A DNA stretch of 64,000 bases from the NCBI GenBank assembly GCA_016490735.1, contig JAEMWC010000282.1:113501-177500 (forward strand). Direction: 5' to 3'. Below, piece by piece: positions 34,633 to 45,702 of the stretch. The number at the start of each line of letters is the position of its first letter. Position 1 is the stretch's first letter. Made by a program: the position numbers and the translations under genes. The notes beneath the pieces are model-generated. The model searched no databases. It saw only the letters and a list, made by a program, of their open reading frames with translations, and was not told the origin of the DNA. This DNA is from Pachyseris speciosa (lineage: Eukaryota; Cnidaria; Anthozoa; Scleractinia; Pachyseridae).

Positions 34633-35917
34633 TTGAAGACAGTCTGATCATCTGAAGATTTGACTTGGCATATTTATTACTATATAGTTTCGTACCGCAC
34701 AACCTGTACAGCACTCATCAGATAAATAGCAAAATGTAAAATTACAACGTAAAGCTGGTAACTATATATACAGGAGGAGTGGAAAAGTATTAGATTACAA
34801 CGGTTTCTACTTCTTAACAATAGACGCTTAAAATCACCGACCACCGATCACCGTCCGATCACCGTCTTGAATTCCATCCCCCGAGTGTAGCAGATCCTCC
34901 AACCTCTAACAGATAGATTCGCCACAGAGAAATCATTTGGTACAACCCTCCATACAGCAGAAATGTCGCCACCAACGTAGGACGGGCTTTCCTCAAGATC
35001 CTGGACGAAGAATTCCCAAATGGCCACGTGTTACAAAAGATCTTTAATCGTAACACAGTTAAAATCAGCTACAGCTGCATGTCTAACGTCAAACAAACCA
35101 TCCACGGCCATAACAAGTCATCCTTATTAAGGAAGAACGCACCACCGACGCCTAGAACATGCAACTGCAGAAAACCGGATGACTGCCCTATGGCTGGCAA
35201 TTGCCTCAAAGAGTCCGTTGTCTATCAGGCAACAGTGATATCTGAAGACAGCAAGCCCGACCAAACCTACGTAGGCATAACTGAAAACTCCTGCAAAACC
35301 AGATTCACAAACCACAAAGCTTCTTTCACCAATCCAAGCAAGAGACTCAACACAGAACTCAGTAAGCATATTTGGCAATTGAAAGACACTAAAACAGGTT
35401 TTAGGATATCTTGGAAGATCTTAAAGCAAGCTTCTCCGTACAACCCCGCTTCCAGTCGATGTAATTTGTGTCTGTGGGAGAAGTATTTTATAATTTGCAG
35501 GCCTGATTTAGCCACCTTCAACAAACGTAATGAACTTATTACTTCCTGTAGACACGCAAACAAATTTCTCCTCAAAAATTTCAAAACTGGCACGTAACCA
35601 ATTTTAATGTGTCCGTCGTTTATCCGAAACAGAAACCGTTGTAAATTTAAACTTTTCCGGTCATCGTAAGTACATAAATGTCAGTGTCACGCTTACTTCC
35701 ATTGTCACGCCGATTTTAAGCGTCTACTGTTAAGAAGTAGAAACCGTTGTAATCTAATACTTTTCCACTCCTCCTGTATATATAGTTACCAGCTTTACGT
35801 TGTAATTTTACATTTGGCTATTTATCTGATGAGTGCCGTACAGGTTCTGTGGTACGAAACTATATAGTGATAAATATGCCAAGTCAAATCTTCAGTTGAT
35901 CAGACTGTCTTCAAATA
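34628..35917 (+). mobile_element. Truncated Penelope-like element between inverted repeats of about 207 bp
   Basis: 34628-34835 and 35712-35917 are reverse complements with few differences (tttgaagacagtctgatca... against ...gatcagactgtcttcaaa). Between them lies one GIY-YIG coding fragment. Penelope-like elements can carry LTR-like terminal repeats in inverted orientation, which fits. A small deletion distinguishes the arms. Confidence 0.8.
34914..35597 (+). CDS. Penelope-like GIY-YIG endonuclease domain fragment
   Basis: One uninterrupted frame after a TAG at 34911. It reads IIWYNPPYSRNVATNVGRAF, then [15 protein letters not shown], a zinc-type cluster (RTCNCRKPDDCPMAGNC), VVYQATV...QTYVGIT (GIY-YIG strands), FKTRF-like CKTRFTNHKASF, SKHIWQLKDT, and a CNLCLWEKYFIICR tail to the stop at 35597. 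The nuclease half looks intact. No reverse transcriptase precedes it, so the element is 5' truncated. It is closely related to, but distinct from, the fragment at 33242. Confidence 0.85.
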
Positions 35918-36151
35918 TTTATGCTCTACTTCTTGTATTGAAGCACTCTGACAACAGTTCTGCAAATCAACTTACACACACACACACACACACGTATCCG
36001 TTTCCGTATCCGTCTGGTCGTCTTCTTTTGAAGTCCAAACCCACAATAAAAAGACCAAAAACAGCTGCTCCATCAATAAAGCGTTGAGGTATTTCAATGA
36101 GATCAAACCACATCCTTGCGTATTTGCTGGTCGCAAATCTTCAATAGAAAA

Positions 36152-36676
36152 TTATTCCATGAATCTGACCCCCTTTTCTATCTGCGGCGTTTTAGTGGCG
36201 GGCTCACTGGGGGCAGTTGGGTTGGCAGCGATTTTTTCCTTGCCTGGAGTCATTGCAGACTTAAGCCTTTCCATGATCGATTCACGCTGATAATAAACTC
36301 CAGCAGCCGCGACACGAATCCCAACCCCAGTCAGAATTTGATTGATACTTAAAGACCTGGAATTTGTGGAGTTTGCGGTAGCACTCTCAGCTTCCTGCCC
36401 CGAGGCGGGAGTTGCAGCCTTTTCTGAAGCTTTTTTTTTTTTTGCTTCGTTTGCAATTATGACAGTGGCCTCTGTCGCAGCATTTTTCTGCACTTCGCGA
36501 GCTGCGCGCGTTCTTTCGGCAGCGATTTTGCCTGCGGCTACTCGCTTGTTGTTTTTTTTTTGTCACCGCGTGGTTGGAGCTGGTGAAGTACGTTGACCCT
36601 GAGGCTGCTGTTCCTGTGCCGCCTCGTCTGGGTGGGAGGCTTAAATGCCTGTACTTTCAGATTGTTCAGCCGACAT
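36152..36676 (-). pseudogene. Polinton accessory protein, Ala/Lys-rich with one hydrophobic segment
   Basis: The minus strand from 36676 begins MSAEQSEST with early stops, then an Ala/Lys-rich helix (ANEAKKKKASEKAATPASGQ), LSINQILTGVGIRVAAAGVYY as a single hydrophobic segment, and a proline-rich C-terminus ending GVRFME. The reading frame is open for the last 113 codons. No family recognised. Its place beside the ATPase/capsid cluster suggests a virion or assembly role. Confidence 0.55.
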
Positions 36677-36741
36677 TGCGAAGATATGCCAACAGAATGA
36701 ACGTTTAATTCGCTTGGTATTCACTTTTTAAATGTCAGTAT

Positions 36742-37275
36742 TTATTCAGAAGCTGCTGAGGGTTGTTCAGGGATTTCTTCAGCGTCCTTTCTATGTGCAT
36801 GCCCTCCCGCCTCTGAGTGGGTAAAATCAATGTGTTTTGTGGTTATCATCCCGAAGTTGGCTAAAGAAAGAAACTTACCGTACTTCAAAGCAAGGTTGCC
36901 GGTCAGGTTGCAGAGCTCTTTAGTGATGATGTAGCCTCTCTGAGCTCTTTTTGGTAAGATTCAACGTCTCTGATGTTGACAAACAACCCCACGGCTTTGG
37001 TCGCAAGATAAATGAAGCTGTCGATCAAGCTGCCGGCTTTGAGCCCACGTAAGTTTCGTACCTTTTGAAATATTTCTCAACCTCTTTGTCGGTGAGGCGT
37101 TTCAATGGCCTCCTTGGTCCCCCCCTGACAACGCTAGCTTGGCAAGCTCCTCCCGGAGAGCAGGGATGTCAGGGCAATAGGATGGATTCCCAGAAACAAA
37201 TCTACCTGCGGGTGAGCTCGATGCCTCAGCCTCCAGCATTTTCAAAACTTCTGCAATTGCAGGCTCTTCTGCCAT
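36742..37275 (-). pseudogene. Polinton accessory protein of unknown function, multiply frameshifted
   Basis: The minus strand starts MAEEPAIAEVLKMLEAEASS. It goes on, over at least three frames, through GSLIDSFIYLATKAVGLFVN, ELREATSS, GYIITKELCNLTGNLALKYG, FLSLANFGMITTKHID and AEEIPEQPSAASE, to a TAA at 36742. Each block is coherent, so it is a decayed gene of about 180 codons. No motif known to me. It is co-oriented with the ATPase and capsid genes. Confidence 0.5.
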
Positions 37276-37295
37276 CTATACTTTAACTTTTTTTT

Positions 37296-37609
37296 TCAAT
37301 TTGGGGTTGCATGTTTGTGGTGAATCGCTATCAACCAATCTTCTTTCGTTATGTCAATATCCTCATCGGTGTTTTGAAGTTTTTCAATAGTTTTCAACAT
37401 CTCCATTCTTAACTTAACATCTTGAAAAATAATTTTTCGAGAATTGTTATCATTTTTACAAATTTGGTAAATTTATGTGGCTCTTGGAGCATTTGAAGAG
37501 TGTTTTCGTCCGACGCACCATCGCGAGCAAAACTTTCCGCCAAATGGTCCCGAAATGCTTGCACTAAATTTCCCACAACTGAACCAGCTTTTTCACTGTT
37601 GTTTTCCAT
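37296..37609 (-). pseudogene. Small Polinton protein (about 104 residues), one frameshift
   Basis: The minus strand from 37609 starts MENNSEKAGSVVGNLVQAFR and runs through helical, acidic sequence. One frameshift in an A/T run near 37430 is followed by LRMEMLKTIEKLQN and DITKEDWLIAIHHKHA. Its stop lies 21 bp before the next gene start. No family recognised; it is probably an adaptor or virion component. Confidence 0.55.
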
Positions 37610-37688
37610 GTAGTGTCGACCCACTCCGTGGTTACCACTATATGATGTGTTTTTAATTCAGAGTCCCGCCTAAGAGCGGGAATTTAGC

Positions 37689-38261
37689 TTAACTCCGAAG
37701 GGGTGGCGAAGCGAGAACATGAGATAAGAAAACTTTCGCTCTTTCTTCCTCTTGGGACAGATCGCCTGCATAGTCATCAAAGATGACCTTAGTGGACTTG
37801 GCCGAGGGGTTTTAAAAGAGAACAACCGCCGCAATGTTCTCCCGAAAAGACGCTGTGATGCTGGTGTATTTTTGGGTCAGCAACCAAACCGTGATGCCGA
37901 TGTGCCTGGCTGAAAAGGCGAGATTCACCAGCTGGCATGTGCGCTTTTTTTTTTTACCTCTTTTGAGGCTGCGCAGTCGTCGAGGATTATGAAGGTGTTG
38001 GTGCCCTCAGGAACAAAAGTCACGATCTTCAACCAAAGTTCCACCTCGTGCTGCTCGCAAATTATCACATCCACCCGCGGATCGTTTTCCCAAACCTGAA
38101 GAGGGTTTTGTTGTGCGCGAACGTCGGAGAAATGAGCACGACGAAGTCGAACTTGTCGTGGAAAGGGCCCGTGAGCTGGTCCACCACGAACCTTGTTTTG
38201 CATGAATTTGTCGGCCCAATAATGAAATGAGAGCATTGAACGGAATGTTGTCTGGGTTCAT
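37689..38261 (-). pseudogene. Polinton packaging ATPase (FtsK/HerA, A32-like), broken
   Basis: In Polintons and relatives this ATPase drives DNA packaging. On the minus strand from 38261: MNPDNIPFN, then after a frameshift FIIGPTNSCKTRFVV. This is a Walker A P-loop in which the expected Gly of GxGKT/SGKT is Cys. DFVVLISPTF follows. Another frameshift leads to the Walker B block NTFIILDDCAASKEVKKKS. The frame then shifts to RHIGITVWLLTQKYTSI (sensor/Gln strand), SFRENIAAVVLF and KVFLSHVLASPPLRS at the stop. At least three frameshifts make it inactive. Confidence 0.85.
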
Positions 38262-38283
38262 GTTGCCTCGTGCGGTAGGTATA

Positions 38284-39545
38284 CTAGTATTGCACAGACT
38301 GCAATTGCCGGTCCAGAAGGTTGAACTGCGAACCGCTGATAACGAAGATATGGTAGTTCACAGTGCCCGAGCCGCCGGTATCTCGCTCGAGTTCGAACTG
38401 AACCCCGTCTGTGCTGTTCATGAGGCGCGTGCCACTGTCATGCATCGCTTGATCCGACAAGGAGCGCAAATCGATCAACAGCCCGAACCTGTTGTCATAA
38501 AAATTCGATACACTCATGTGGCTTCGCGAGGTCGATTTTTTTGGTCCGCCAAAGAAGCGACTGGCTTCCCCCCACATGTCCTTGCCTTCAACCCCATTGC
38601 TTAAAATCATGTTTGGAACGACACTGACCGTGATCCTGACTTTTGTCAGGTCGGGGTTGAAATAATTTTCTGAATCCCACGCGCCCGCAGTGTAAGGCTC
38701 AACGAATAGGAGAAGAAGACCTTTCAGGGATCTTCGTTGTGGGGTGACTTTTATGTTGAGTCTGGCGTCTGAGGCTTTGTTGAGGGTTACCATTTTTTCC
38801 CGCTTAACGTGGTCATAAAAGAATTCCTTGCCGGCAGAATAAGTGCTGCACGCCTCAATTGCCAAAGTTTTGCTTCGGACCATTTCACACTCCAGCTGGA
38901 TGTTTTTCAACTTGTAGACAAGTTTCGGAGTGTCTGAACCCCTCACAACCTGTTTTGCTGCCGCAACGGTCAGCTCGAACACAAGGTCGTTGTAGAGAGC
39001 TTGGGACAGAAAACTCCGTGGTCGGTCATAATCTGGTGGTCCAGCCTGATTTGGTTTTTTTTTTTTTTCCAAAAACCTTTTCCAGCTTGTTTCCCACGGC
39101 AACGCCAGAGGTTTTCTTGTCATCCCACCCCCGAACGGATCCTGTTAAGGTCATCGCTCTGGATACCCTCGAGCAGCATGTTGTCCCGCTCCTCCTGTGA
39201 GAGGAAAAGGTCTTCCCATATCTTGAAAACGTCATATGCTACTGTTTCCTGCAGTATGGTGCCCGCGTATTTCACATCCAGCTTGTCTATCAGCGCTCGC
39301 GTGACGTTTTGAACGAGGAAATTGTTGGCGTGCCCTCCGGCCAGGTCAATGTTAAAAACAAGCACGAGCGAACCGGGAACGAGAACTTCGTGCTCATTCA
39401 GCCTGGGCACTGTATTATAAAGCGTTTCTCCTGGGATAGCTTTCGCTTGGATTAAATGTGATGCGCTGGACGGTTCGCTCGGCTTTCATTGCGAGGGCAT
39501 TTTTATCTTGGTGTGTTGGCAAAATATTTCCCTGCACAACGGCCA
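38284..39545 (-). pseudogene. Probable Polinton major capsid (hexon-like) protein, two to three frameshifts
   Basis: The minus strand from 39545 starts MAVVQGNILPTHQDKNALAM and breaks once near 39440. It continues NEHEVLVPGSLVLVFNIDLA, FLVQNVTRALIDKLDVKY and VFKIWEDLFLSQEERDNML. A second break at about 39120 is at a poly-T/A run. Then 279 open codons contain ALYNDLVFELTVAAAKQVV and LKGLLLLFVEPYTAGAWDSE, ending at 38284. The beta-rich pattern, about 420 residues, and the place next to the packaging ATPase fit a double-jelly-roll capsid protein. I assign this from position and fold character, not a decisive motif. Confidence 0.6.
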
Positions 39546-39609
39546 TGATTATAACCAGCAGATGCAGAAAGTTCAATTGAAAATAAATTTAACGAAATAG
39601 TAACAAGAA

Positions 39610-40981
39610 ATGGCGGAAGGAAGCTATGACGCGGAAATGGAGAACCCCCTTTTTTCCCACAAAGATGAGGACGACGGCGATTAAGAAGAATAAGAAGTTG
39701 ACAGAACCCAACCCTTTCAACCGAGCTCTGCATCCACACCATTTCATGGTGGTGAAGAAGTTGAATTGAAAACGTGGTTGCATGAAACTAGCGGGCTGCC
39801 CGACACATACTTTGAAGAGACGTCTTTTGGCGCGCAAACACAGAGTGAAAAATCTTGGGCAGCTTTAACAAAACTGTTTCCTGATGCAAGCCCAACTTCG
39901 CTTGAAACTTCTTACGACCCCATAACTAAGAGGCTCATTGTCAAAATGAAAGGGTCTGTCAACAAAAAAAAAACTACGATCTGTTCACAAAAGAAAGGGC
40001 CACTGGTAAACAAAGACTGCATCCAAAACTTTGACAAGAAATAATAAAGGCGCTCGGAGAAACAGCTGATTTTAAAATTCAGCAAGACAAAGAAGAAATA
40101 AGAGAAACCAGGCAGAGTTTGCGAGAAGCAGAAAAACAAATAAAAGAGGCGGAGAAGCTCAGCGCGCAATAAGAAGCGGCTGCGCAAGAATTGCAAGATC
40201 TCACAATGAGAATAGGGCGAACCCAAGCTAAAATTGATCAACTAGGGTCAAACGTTGAAAACGAATCAAAATTGCGGGAGCTGCAGCAGCGGGTCAAAAC
40301 TATCGACTTGATTTTGAAAACGCGAAAAAGGAGGTTACTGTCCTTAAAAAACAAGCAAATCAAAAGGCGAAGCAAATTGCAAAGGAACGAACCCGAGTCG
40401 ATAAACTCAGTGCAAGCTTAGCAACCAAAGAAACAGAAAGAAATGCTCTTGAGGAAGGTCTCAACAGCACAAAGGCTTTGGATGACTTGAAAGAGCAAAA
40501 AGCTGAGATTCAGAATAAAATTGACGAGGATCAACCAATAATCGATGATCCAGACGCCTCGCCTTCTGATAAAGAAGCTGCACAACAAAGAGTGGTGGAA
40601 ACAAACGAAGAGCTCGCGCGTTTGGAAACGCAGATTGCGGAAAGAGAAAGGTCTCTTCCGCTTCGTGAGAGGATCAAAGCGATTTGCAAAGGAATACGGC
40701 GTGACCTTGACAGCAATCGTTCTCGCGGCTGGGGTCACGATTGGTGCTGTGGTTGGAGCCATCACCAACTCTTTGAAAGCCCTCGGGAAAGGATTGGGAA
40801 ACGGGCTGAAAGAAATTGGCCAAAAAACGGCTTCGCTTCTGCCAGGACTGCTCGGATCGATTGTTTCTTTCCTTTTCAAAACCGCCGGCCAGGCCATCGG
40901 TTTTCTGGCTGAGCACACCTGGCTGCTAATTTTGGCTGTTGTGGCTTTACGGATGGAGAGGTATATCAAGAAAAACCGTTA
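39610..40981 (+). pseudogene. Polinton coiled-coil protein with hydrophobic C-terminal region
   Basis: The plus strand starts MAEGSYDAEMENPLFSH, 64 bp from the capsid start and divergent from it. Two early stops follow. A frameshift at an A10 run (about 39965) connects to a long coiled coil (KEEIRETRQSLREAEKQIKE through LARLETQIAERERSLPLRER). After another shift comes a Gly/Ala-rich hydrophobic block (YGVTLTAIVLAAGVTIGAVV, LLPGLLGSIVSFLFK, AEHTWLLILAVVAL) with a basic end. Helical stalk plus amphipathic/membrane segments suggests a membrane-active virion or entry-related protein; this is inference. About 450 codons in all. Confidence 0.65.
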
Positions 40982-40999
40982 GCGGCGACGATCCCAAAG

Positions 41000-42720
41000 T
41001 GAAACAAAAACTATCCCCGACGTAGGAACAGCGCCAACCCCAACGATTACTTTGTTCACATCGTGAGCCTCGTTTCCTGAACCGGCATGCGGGGTTGGTT
41101 CAGTTTCCAGATGTGTAGTTGGTTTTGTACCTTCTGTTGTTAGGGCTGCGAAATTGTCATTTTTGGTTTTGTTTTAACTGGAATATTGGCCTTGTGAATT
41201 GGGTTTGAATGGTGGCTGTTAGGGGGGTTAACTTTTGAAGGCCCGCCATCCATCAAGTGAGGAGCCGCTTTTTTGTGCCCTGATTCACATCATTATTTAC
41301 GCCAAGTTTCTTCCACGGCCCGGCTTGCTTGAACTTGTTGTTGTAGCCCACCATGCTTCCAGTGTTCAGAACCATCCGTGACGACATCAGCCCTCGACGC
41401 CACTAAAAGGTCCAAACGAACCTTTGCCTTGTTGACCGCAAGCTGATAGCGCTGTACGCTCTTTGAAATGTCCGGCATTCGGATCGCGTCCTCCAGAAGA
41501 ACAAAGAATTCTCTCTGCGCCTCCTTGGCTCGCCCGTCGTTTCCAAGAATGCTGCCTCTGACATTTACATGCGCGCCGAGAATGCAATGCAGAAAGGCCT
41601 CGATTGAATGGTTCAGACGCGCCGTTCGGCCTGAGTGAGCCCGTGCGCGGCTTCCGGCACAAAATACTCAAACTGTTTGTCTGAGCACTGGTCGTTCCTG
41701 ATGAAGTCAAGCTTGTTGCCAGCATCGTCTGTGCCGCCATCGTTAGCAAATCTTTGGTTGGATGGGTTGGAAAGGGGGGTCGGGTACTGCCATTGCTTTT
41801 GCGCAAAATCACCATCGTCATAAAGAATGAACACTTAGCCGAAGCCGTGGTTTTGGCCGTGATTGAAACGAAAGTCTGAGGTCGGATCGACGCCGAATTC
41901 TGCGCAAATACTTTTGAAGGAAGCCTTGTCTTTTTGGTTGAAATTGGGGCCGTCGGGGAGAGAGCTCACGCTCTGAATTCCACCCATTTCAGAAAGCATT
42001 CGCCTTGTTGTGAAATAAACATGAAAGAGATAAAAGGAGCGGAGCTGGTCGACTCCTGGGGCATTACCCAAAACATCGCCGGTCAAAATTTCCGTCGAAA
42101 TACCGCAACCTGTTGTTGCATACCAAAACGCAAAGTTCAGCTGTTTAGGCCAAAACCCCATGTGTGCCCCTCCGAGCCATTTTCTGGCAACTGTCGATGT
42201 TCTGAATGTAACCTTTGTGTTTTTAAAAATCTCTCGGTACTGTGTTGTGAAAAAGTCTGTGGGTGTAATGTAAATTTTTTTACAAATTGTTCAGCTTTTC
42301 GCCGATATGGGATTGAATGTTCTCCGAAAAACTGACAGCTGGGATTGTCTGTGGTCAGCGCCTGAAAACGGCGGAAAGCTGGACTGGAAACCCACCTTTG
42401 TAATTAGTTCCAGTAGCAGCGGTTGGGAGTGAGTATTTAATCCCAAAGCCTGTTTCATCGCTTGGGCCAATATTTGCACTTTTTAGATAACCTGGCCTCG
42501 CTTTGAACATAATTTCCGCCGTTGCCTTGTGGTCCGCTGTAAAATCAACATTGGCGACAAATTTACTATTTTCGGCATTTGTATATTTTGCCAGAGAAGG
42601 TCCCCATGCCTTGCCTTGCGCATAATTCGCAATTTTATCGGCCTCCGGTGCAAAAGATTGGCCATCGCATATGAAAACAGTACAATATTTCCAATTGAAT
42701 GTTTGTATGCGGGTTAAATA
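41000..42720 (-). pseudogene. Large Polinton structural-protein candidate, broken
   Basis: The minus strand from about 42720 holds a beta-rich N-terminal part (FVANVDFTADHKATAEIMFK, ETGFGIKYSLPTAATGTNYK) and VKKFTLHP/DFFTT blocks in shifted frames. It continues with GFWPKQLNFAFWYATTGCGI, SFYLFHVYFTTRRMLSEMGG, FGVDPTSDFRFNHGQNHG, FEYFVPEAAHGLTQAE, LNHSIEAFLHCILGAHVNVR and ISKSVQRYQLAVNKAKVRLD. At least five frames are used. It is the largest minus-strand gene right of the capsid cluster. It could be a penton/minor capsid or other virion protein; I cannot assign it by motif. Confidence 0.6.
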
Positions 42721-42722
42721 CA

Positions 42723-43363
42723 ATGGTTGTGCTAACGATTGACACAACTGAAAACCGGTGCACTATCTTTTTTAGACCATCCGGCCCCAAAAGCCAATTA
42801 TGTCCGGCTTATTTCCTGCTCGCTTTGCAATTCGCGGCTCGATTTGAAAGACGCTGAGACAATTTGGTTGTTAAAAAACCAGGGTGCTAATTCCGCAAAA
42901 AAGGTTTCCGCCAGGGCATTACACTCCCAAAGGTCTGGCAAAAACCCTCAATTCTGTTTTTAAACAACTGAACGATAAAGTAACCGCAGAAGCGAATAGT
43001 CCCACTGGCGTTTCGGTGAACAAAACCCCTGAAAACGAAACGCTTCAGTTTACCACAAATTTACAAGATTTTCTTGATGTCTCCTGCCGCCTTAATACAG
43101 ACAAATTTATTTCAAACCTCAAAGTTCCAAGTGTATTCTTTGTGTACTGCAATTTAGTCGACCGGGACCAAAATTTTTTGAATGCGGAAAAAACAAACCT
43201 GCTTGCCAAGTTTGACATCAGGGGAGAGACTTTCCAAAAAATAAACTATCGAGCGCCTGAACAGCAAGCCTTTCGCACAGCTTCGACGGGCGAACATGTG
43301 CACAGTGTGACGCTTTCAGTCAAAGATGAAAAAGAAAAACTGAAAAGCTTTACTTTGAGTTGA
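42723..43363 (+). pseudogene. Polinton protein of about 210 residues, two frameshifts
   Basis: The plus strand starts MVVLTIDTTENRCTIFF, divergent from the minus gene that begins beside it. After a shift it reads VRLISCSLCNSRLDLKDAET. After a second shift it runs PKGLAKTLNSVFKQLNDKVT, FTTNLQDFLDVSCRLNTDKF, SVFFVYCNLVDRDQNFLNAE and VHSVTLSVKDEKEKLKSFTL to a stop at 43363. The last 150 codons are open. Beta-rich composition suggests a virion surface or minor structural protein. Family not recognised. Confidence 0.55.
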
Positions 43364-43400
43364 TGATAATTTAAAGAAAAAAATTTCGACTTCTTATATC

Positions 43401-43984
43401 ATGCCGGATGAGGATGTGTTGCCATTTCTCTCTGTGGCATCTGGTCCACCCGAGAAATTGCAGAACAGCAGTATGCCCCGCTCTATCCCAATCTTAACAA
43501 TGCCGAAACTTTTTGGCTGACTGAACTGAGCAAAATTAAGAAACAGCTTTCTGCAGCTATGTTGTTGCTGGTCTTGGAACTGCAACAGAAGCTCTGTCTT
43601 TCTGGGGCCGTCGCCTCTGCACTAACGGGCATTGGAGTCGTGGTCAGGGTTCCTTTCGGTGTTGTGGGGGGGGGGGGGGGGGTGAGCGGTGCGGTTTCCA
43701 CCGTTTTGACTGGTGTTAACAAAAAGTTTGAAAAGAAAGTTAACAAGCACAGCAGACTGAGCGCTCTGGCTGTTGCAAAGCATGACACAATCAACGCCTT
43801 TGTTTCCAAGGCTCTTGATGATAATCGGGTTTCGGACACAGAGTTTAAGAACGCAACACATGAAATGAAGAGCTATGCACAAATGAATGCGGCTTTTCGT
43901 GCGAGCTTCATTAAAAAAACCAGCCTTTTTCTACCCCTCCAGATCTTAAAAAAAAATAAGGGAAGAAGTTCGAGAGGAATTTAA
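43401..43984 (+). pseudogene. Polinton protein with helix, Gly/Val hydrophobic core and basic tail
   Basis: The plus strand reads MPDEDVLPFLSVASGPPEKL, shifts frame (AETFWLTELSKIKKQLSAAM), and continues with VASALTGIGVVVRVPFGVVG through a G14 run at about 43667-43681 that encodes a poly-Gly stretch. Then SGAVSTVLTGVNKKFEKKVN, HDTINAFVSKALDDNRVSD and a lysine-rich end. The small hydrophobic, glycine-rich middle flanked by helices resembles membrane-inserting proteins. It lies 37 bp after the previous co-oriented gene. Family not recognised. Confidence 0.5.
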
Positions 43985-45285
43985 AAAAAAAGCTCGCAGC
44001 GACCAGCGCAGCTTTGAACTAAAATTTGAGGGGAAAAAGTAAGAAATCCAGCCTCTAGGCGGGAATGCGTTACTGTCGCGCGGGCATTAGGGGCGACCTG
44101 CACCATTTGCAACACCTCACAAGATTGGTTCAAAATAACAATAAACAAAGAATTAAAACAATGGAATCTAGCCATAAAACAATAGAGGTGCAACTGATAA
44201 AGATCCAGTGAAATTAGAGGTTTCAAAGAGGTGCAGCCCTACCCGGGGATTACGTGAGAAGGCGGCGTTACTGTCACGCATTAAATTGCGTGACGTGTCA
44301 CGCAAATGGACAAAACCCTTGTCGGGGGATGCTCGGTGGCTGTTTTTGCCTAGCCCCAGCTAGGTCTTTCTCCCCGCCGCTAGAAAGGCGGCAACCCTTC
44401 CCATTTTACCTCTGGGAGCGAGGTTGAGAACCCCGAGGAGATCTCTGAGCACCCCCCTGTTACCCGAGCGGGCTCACCTAAGGGGTATTGTCCACTGGAA
44501 GACGTCCCCTTATACTCCTTACTTCACTGTCTGCACAAGTCGTCAAACAGGGTTCAGATGGTGGCAAACCATCACCCCCCTAGACTTCACCAGAGCTTGT
44601 GAACTAACAAAAAAAATTTAATCTTCCTATATATTATAAAAAATGTTTTGAATTTTTTTGCTTGTGGTAACTCTTTGGGGGTCTTTTTTTTCGAATTGCA
44701 GTCTTGAATGTTTACGCATGTATTTTCGAGGTCATGCGGAATAATGTAAGCATAAATTAAAGCGACGGATGGACAAATTATAGCTTATCACGAGGCGAAA
44801 AATGACTGCGTTGTTCCATGTGATTTGCTATATTTTCGAGGAACTTATTACGCCTGTTTGGCAAAAGGATGTGAGAGAATTAACCTTTGAATTTGTTGAA
44901 GCAATGGAAGAAGCAAAAACAACAACAACAACAACAACAAAACACGGTGACGTAAAATTATGACTCATTCGAAAAGGGAAACCCCCAACAAAGTTCCTGT
45001 CTCTTATGCTAATTTCTTTCGAGGAAAATGTCAGACACAGTTCCGGTATTAAAATAAAAAGAATTAAATATATAACAAGGCCTCCAAAGATCAAATGGAG
45101 GATCTTTACTGTGTGAAGGAGAGAAAAAAACCAAATGTTTGGGGGAAAATAAAATTCAAAATAACAACAAATGGAAAGAAAATTGTAACGGCCAAATGAA
45201 AAAGCTGTGGAATAAAGCTGTGTGCCGTCGCTGTCGCCTCACAAAAATATTTTGAAGGCTCTCAGCACTCCAAAAACCTTTCGGC
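43985..45285. other. Polinton region without recognised genes
   Basis: No coherent frame. A GC-rich stretch (44300-44480) with cccgccgctagaaaggcggc inverted words and an (AAC)n run near 44920-44940 are seen. A decayed gene may have been here. Confidence 0.4.
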
Positions 45286-45289
45286 CTTC

Positions 45290-45427
45290 ACCAGAATTTA
45301 AAGTGCTACTACGATCAGAAAATCACTTGTCTTTTTTCTTCAAATTTCGAAAGTATGTTTGCTTAACTCCCGACTCGCGAAATTTTAAGCTTAAATTTCA
45401 AGCAGAAGACTGTTTACTTTGAGTACA
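45290..45427 (+). repeat. Inverted duplicate of the tail of the F-box-like paralogue
   Basis: It is the reverse complement of 46590-46722 with small differences. Shared words include tactacgatcagaaaatca, cttcaaatttcgaaagt and caagcagaagact. It brackets the palindromic insertion on the other side. Confidence 0.85.
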
Positions 45428-45702
45428 ACCATTACCAACTTCAAAATCTTAAGAGAACTGGATCGAGGACGAAATGATGTAAAAAGCTCGCAAGAGTAAG
45501 AATGCAGTGTGTGTAAACCCGGCTGATTTAGTATGCAGCACGGGAATTTTGAGCTTTCAGACTCTCAAACTCGTGTTTTGCATACTTAATAACCTGGATT
45601 CACACACTGAAATTTTAAACCAGTGCGAATATGACGTCATTTTATCTTGGATCCAGCTCTCCGAGGCCTAATCGGTCAGTTACGAACGTGAGTAATGGCG
45701 GA

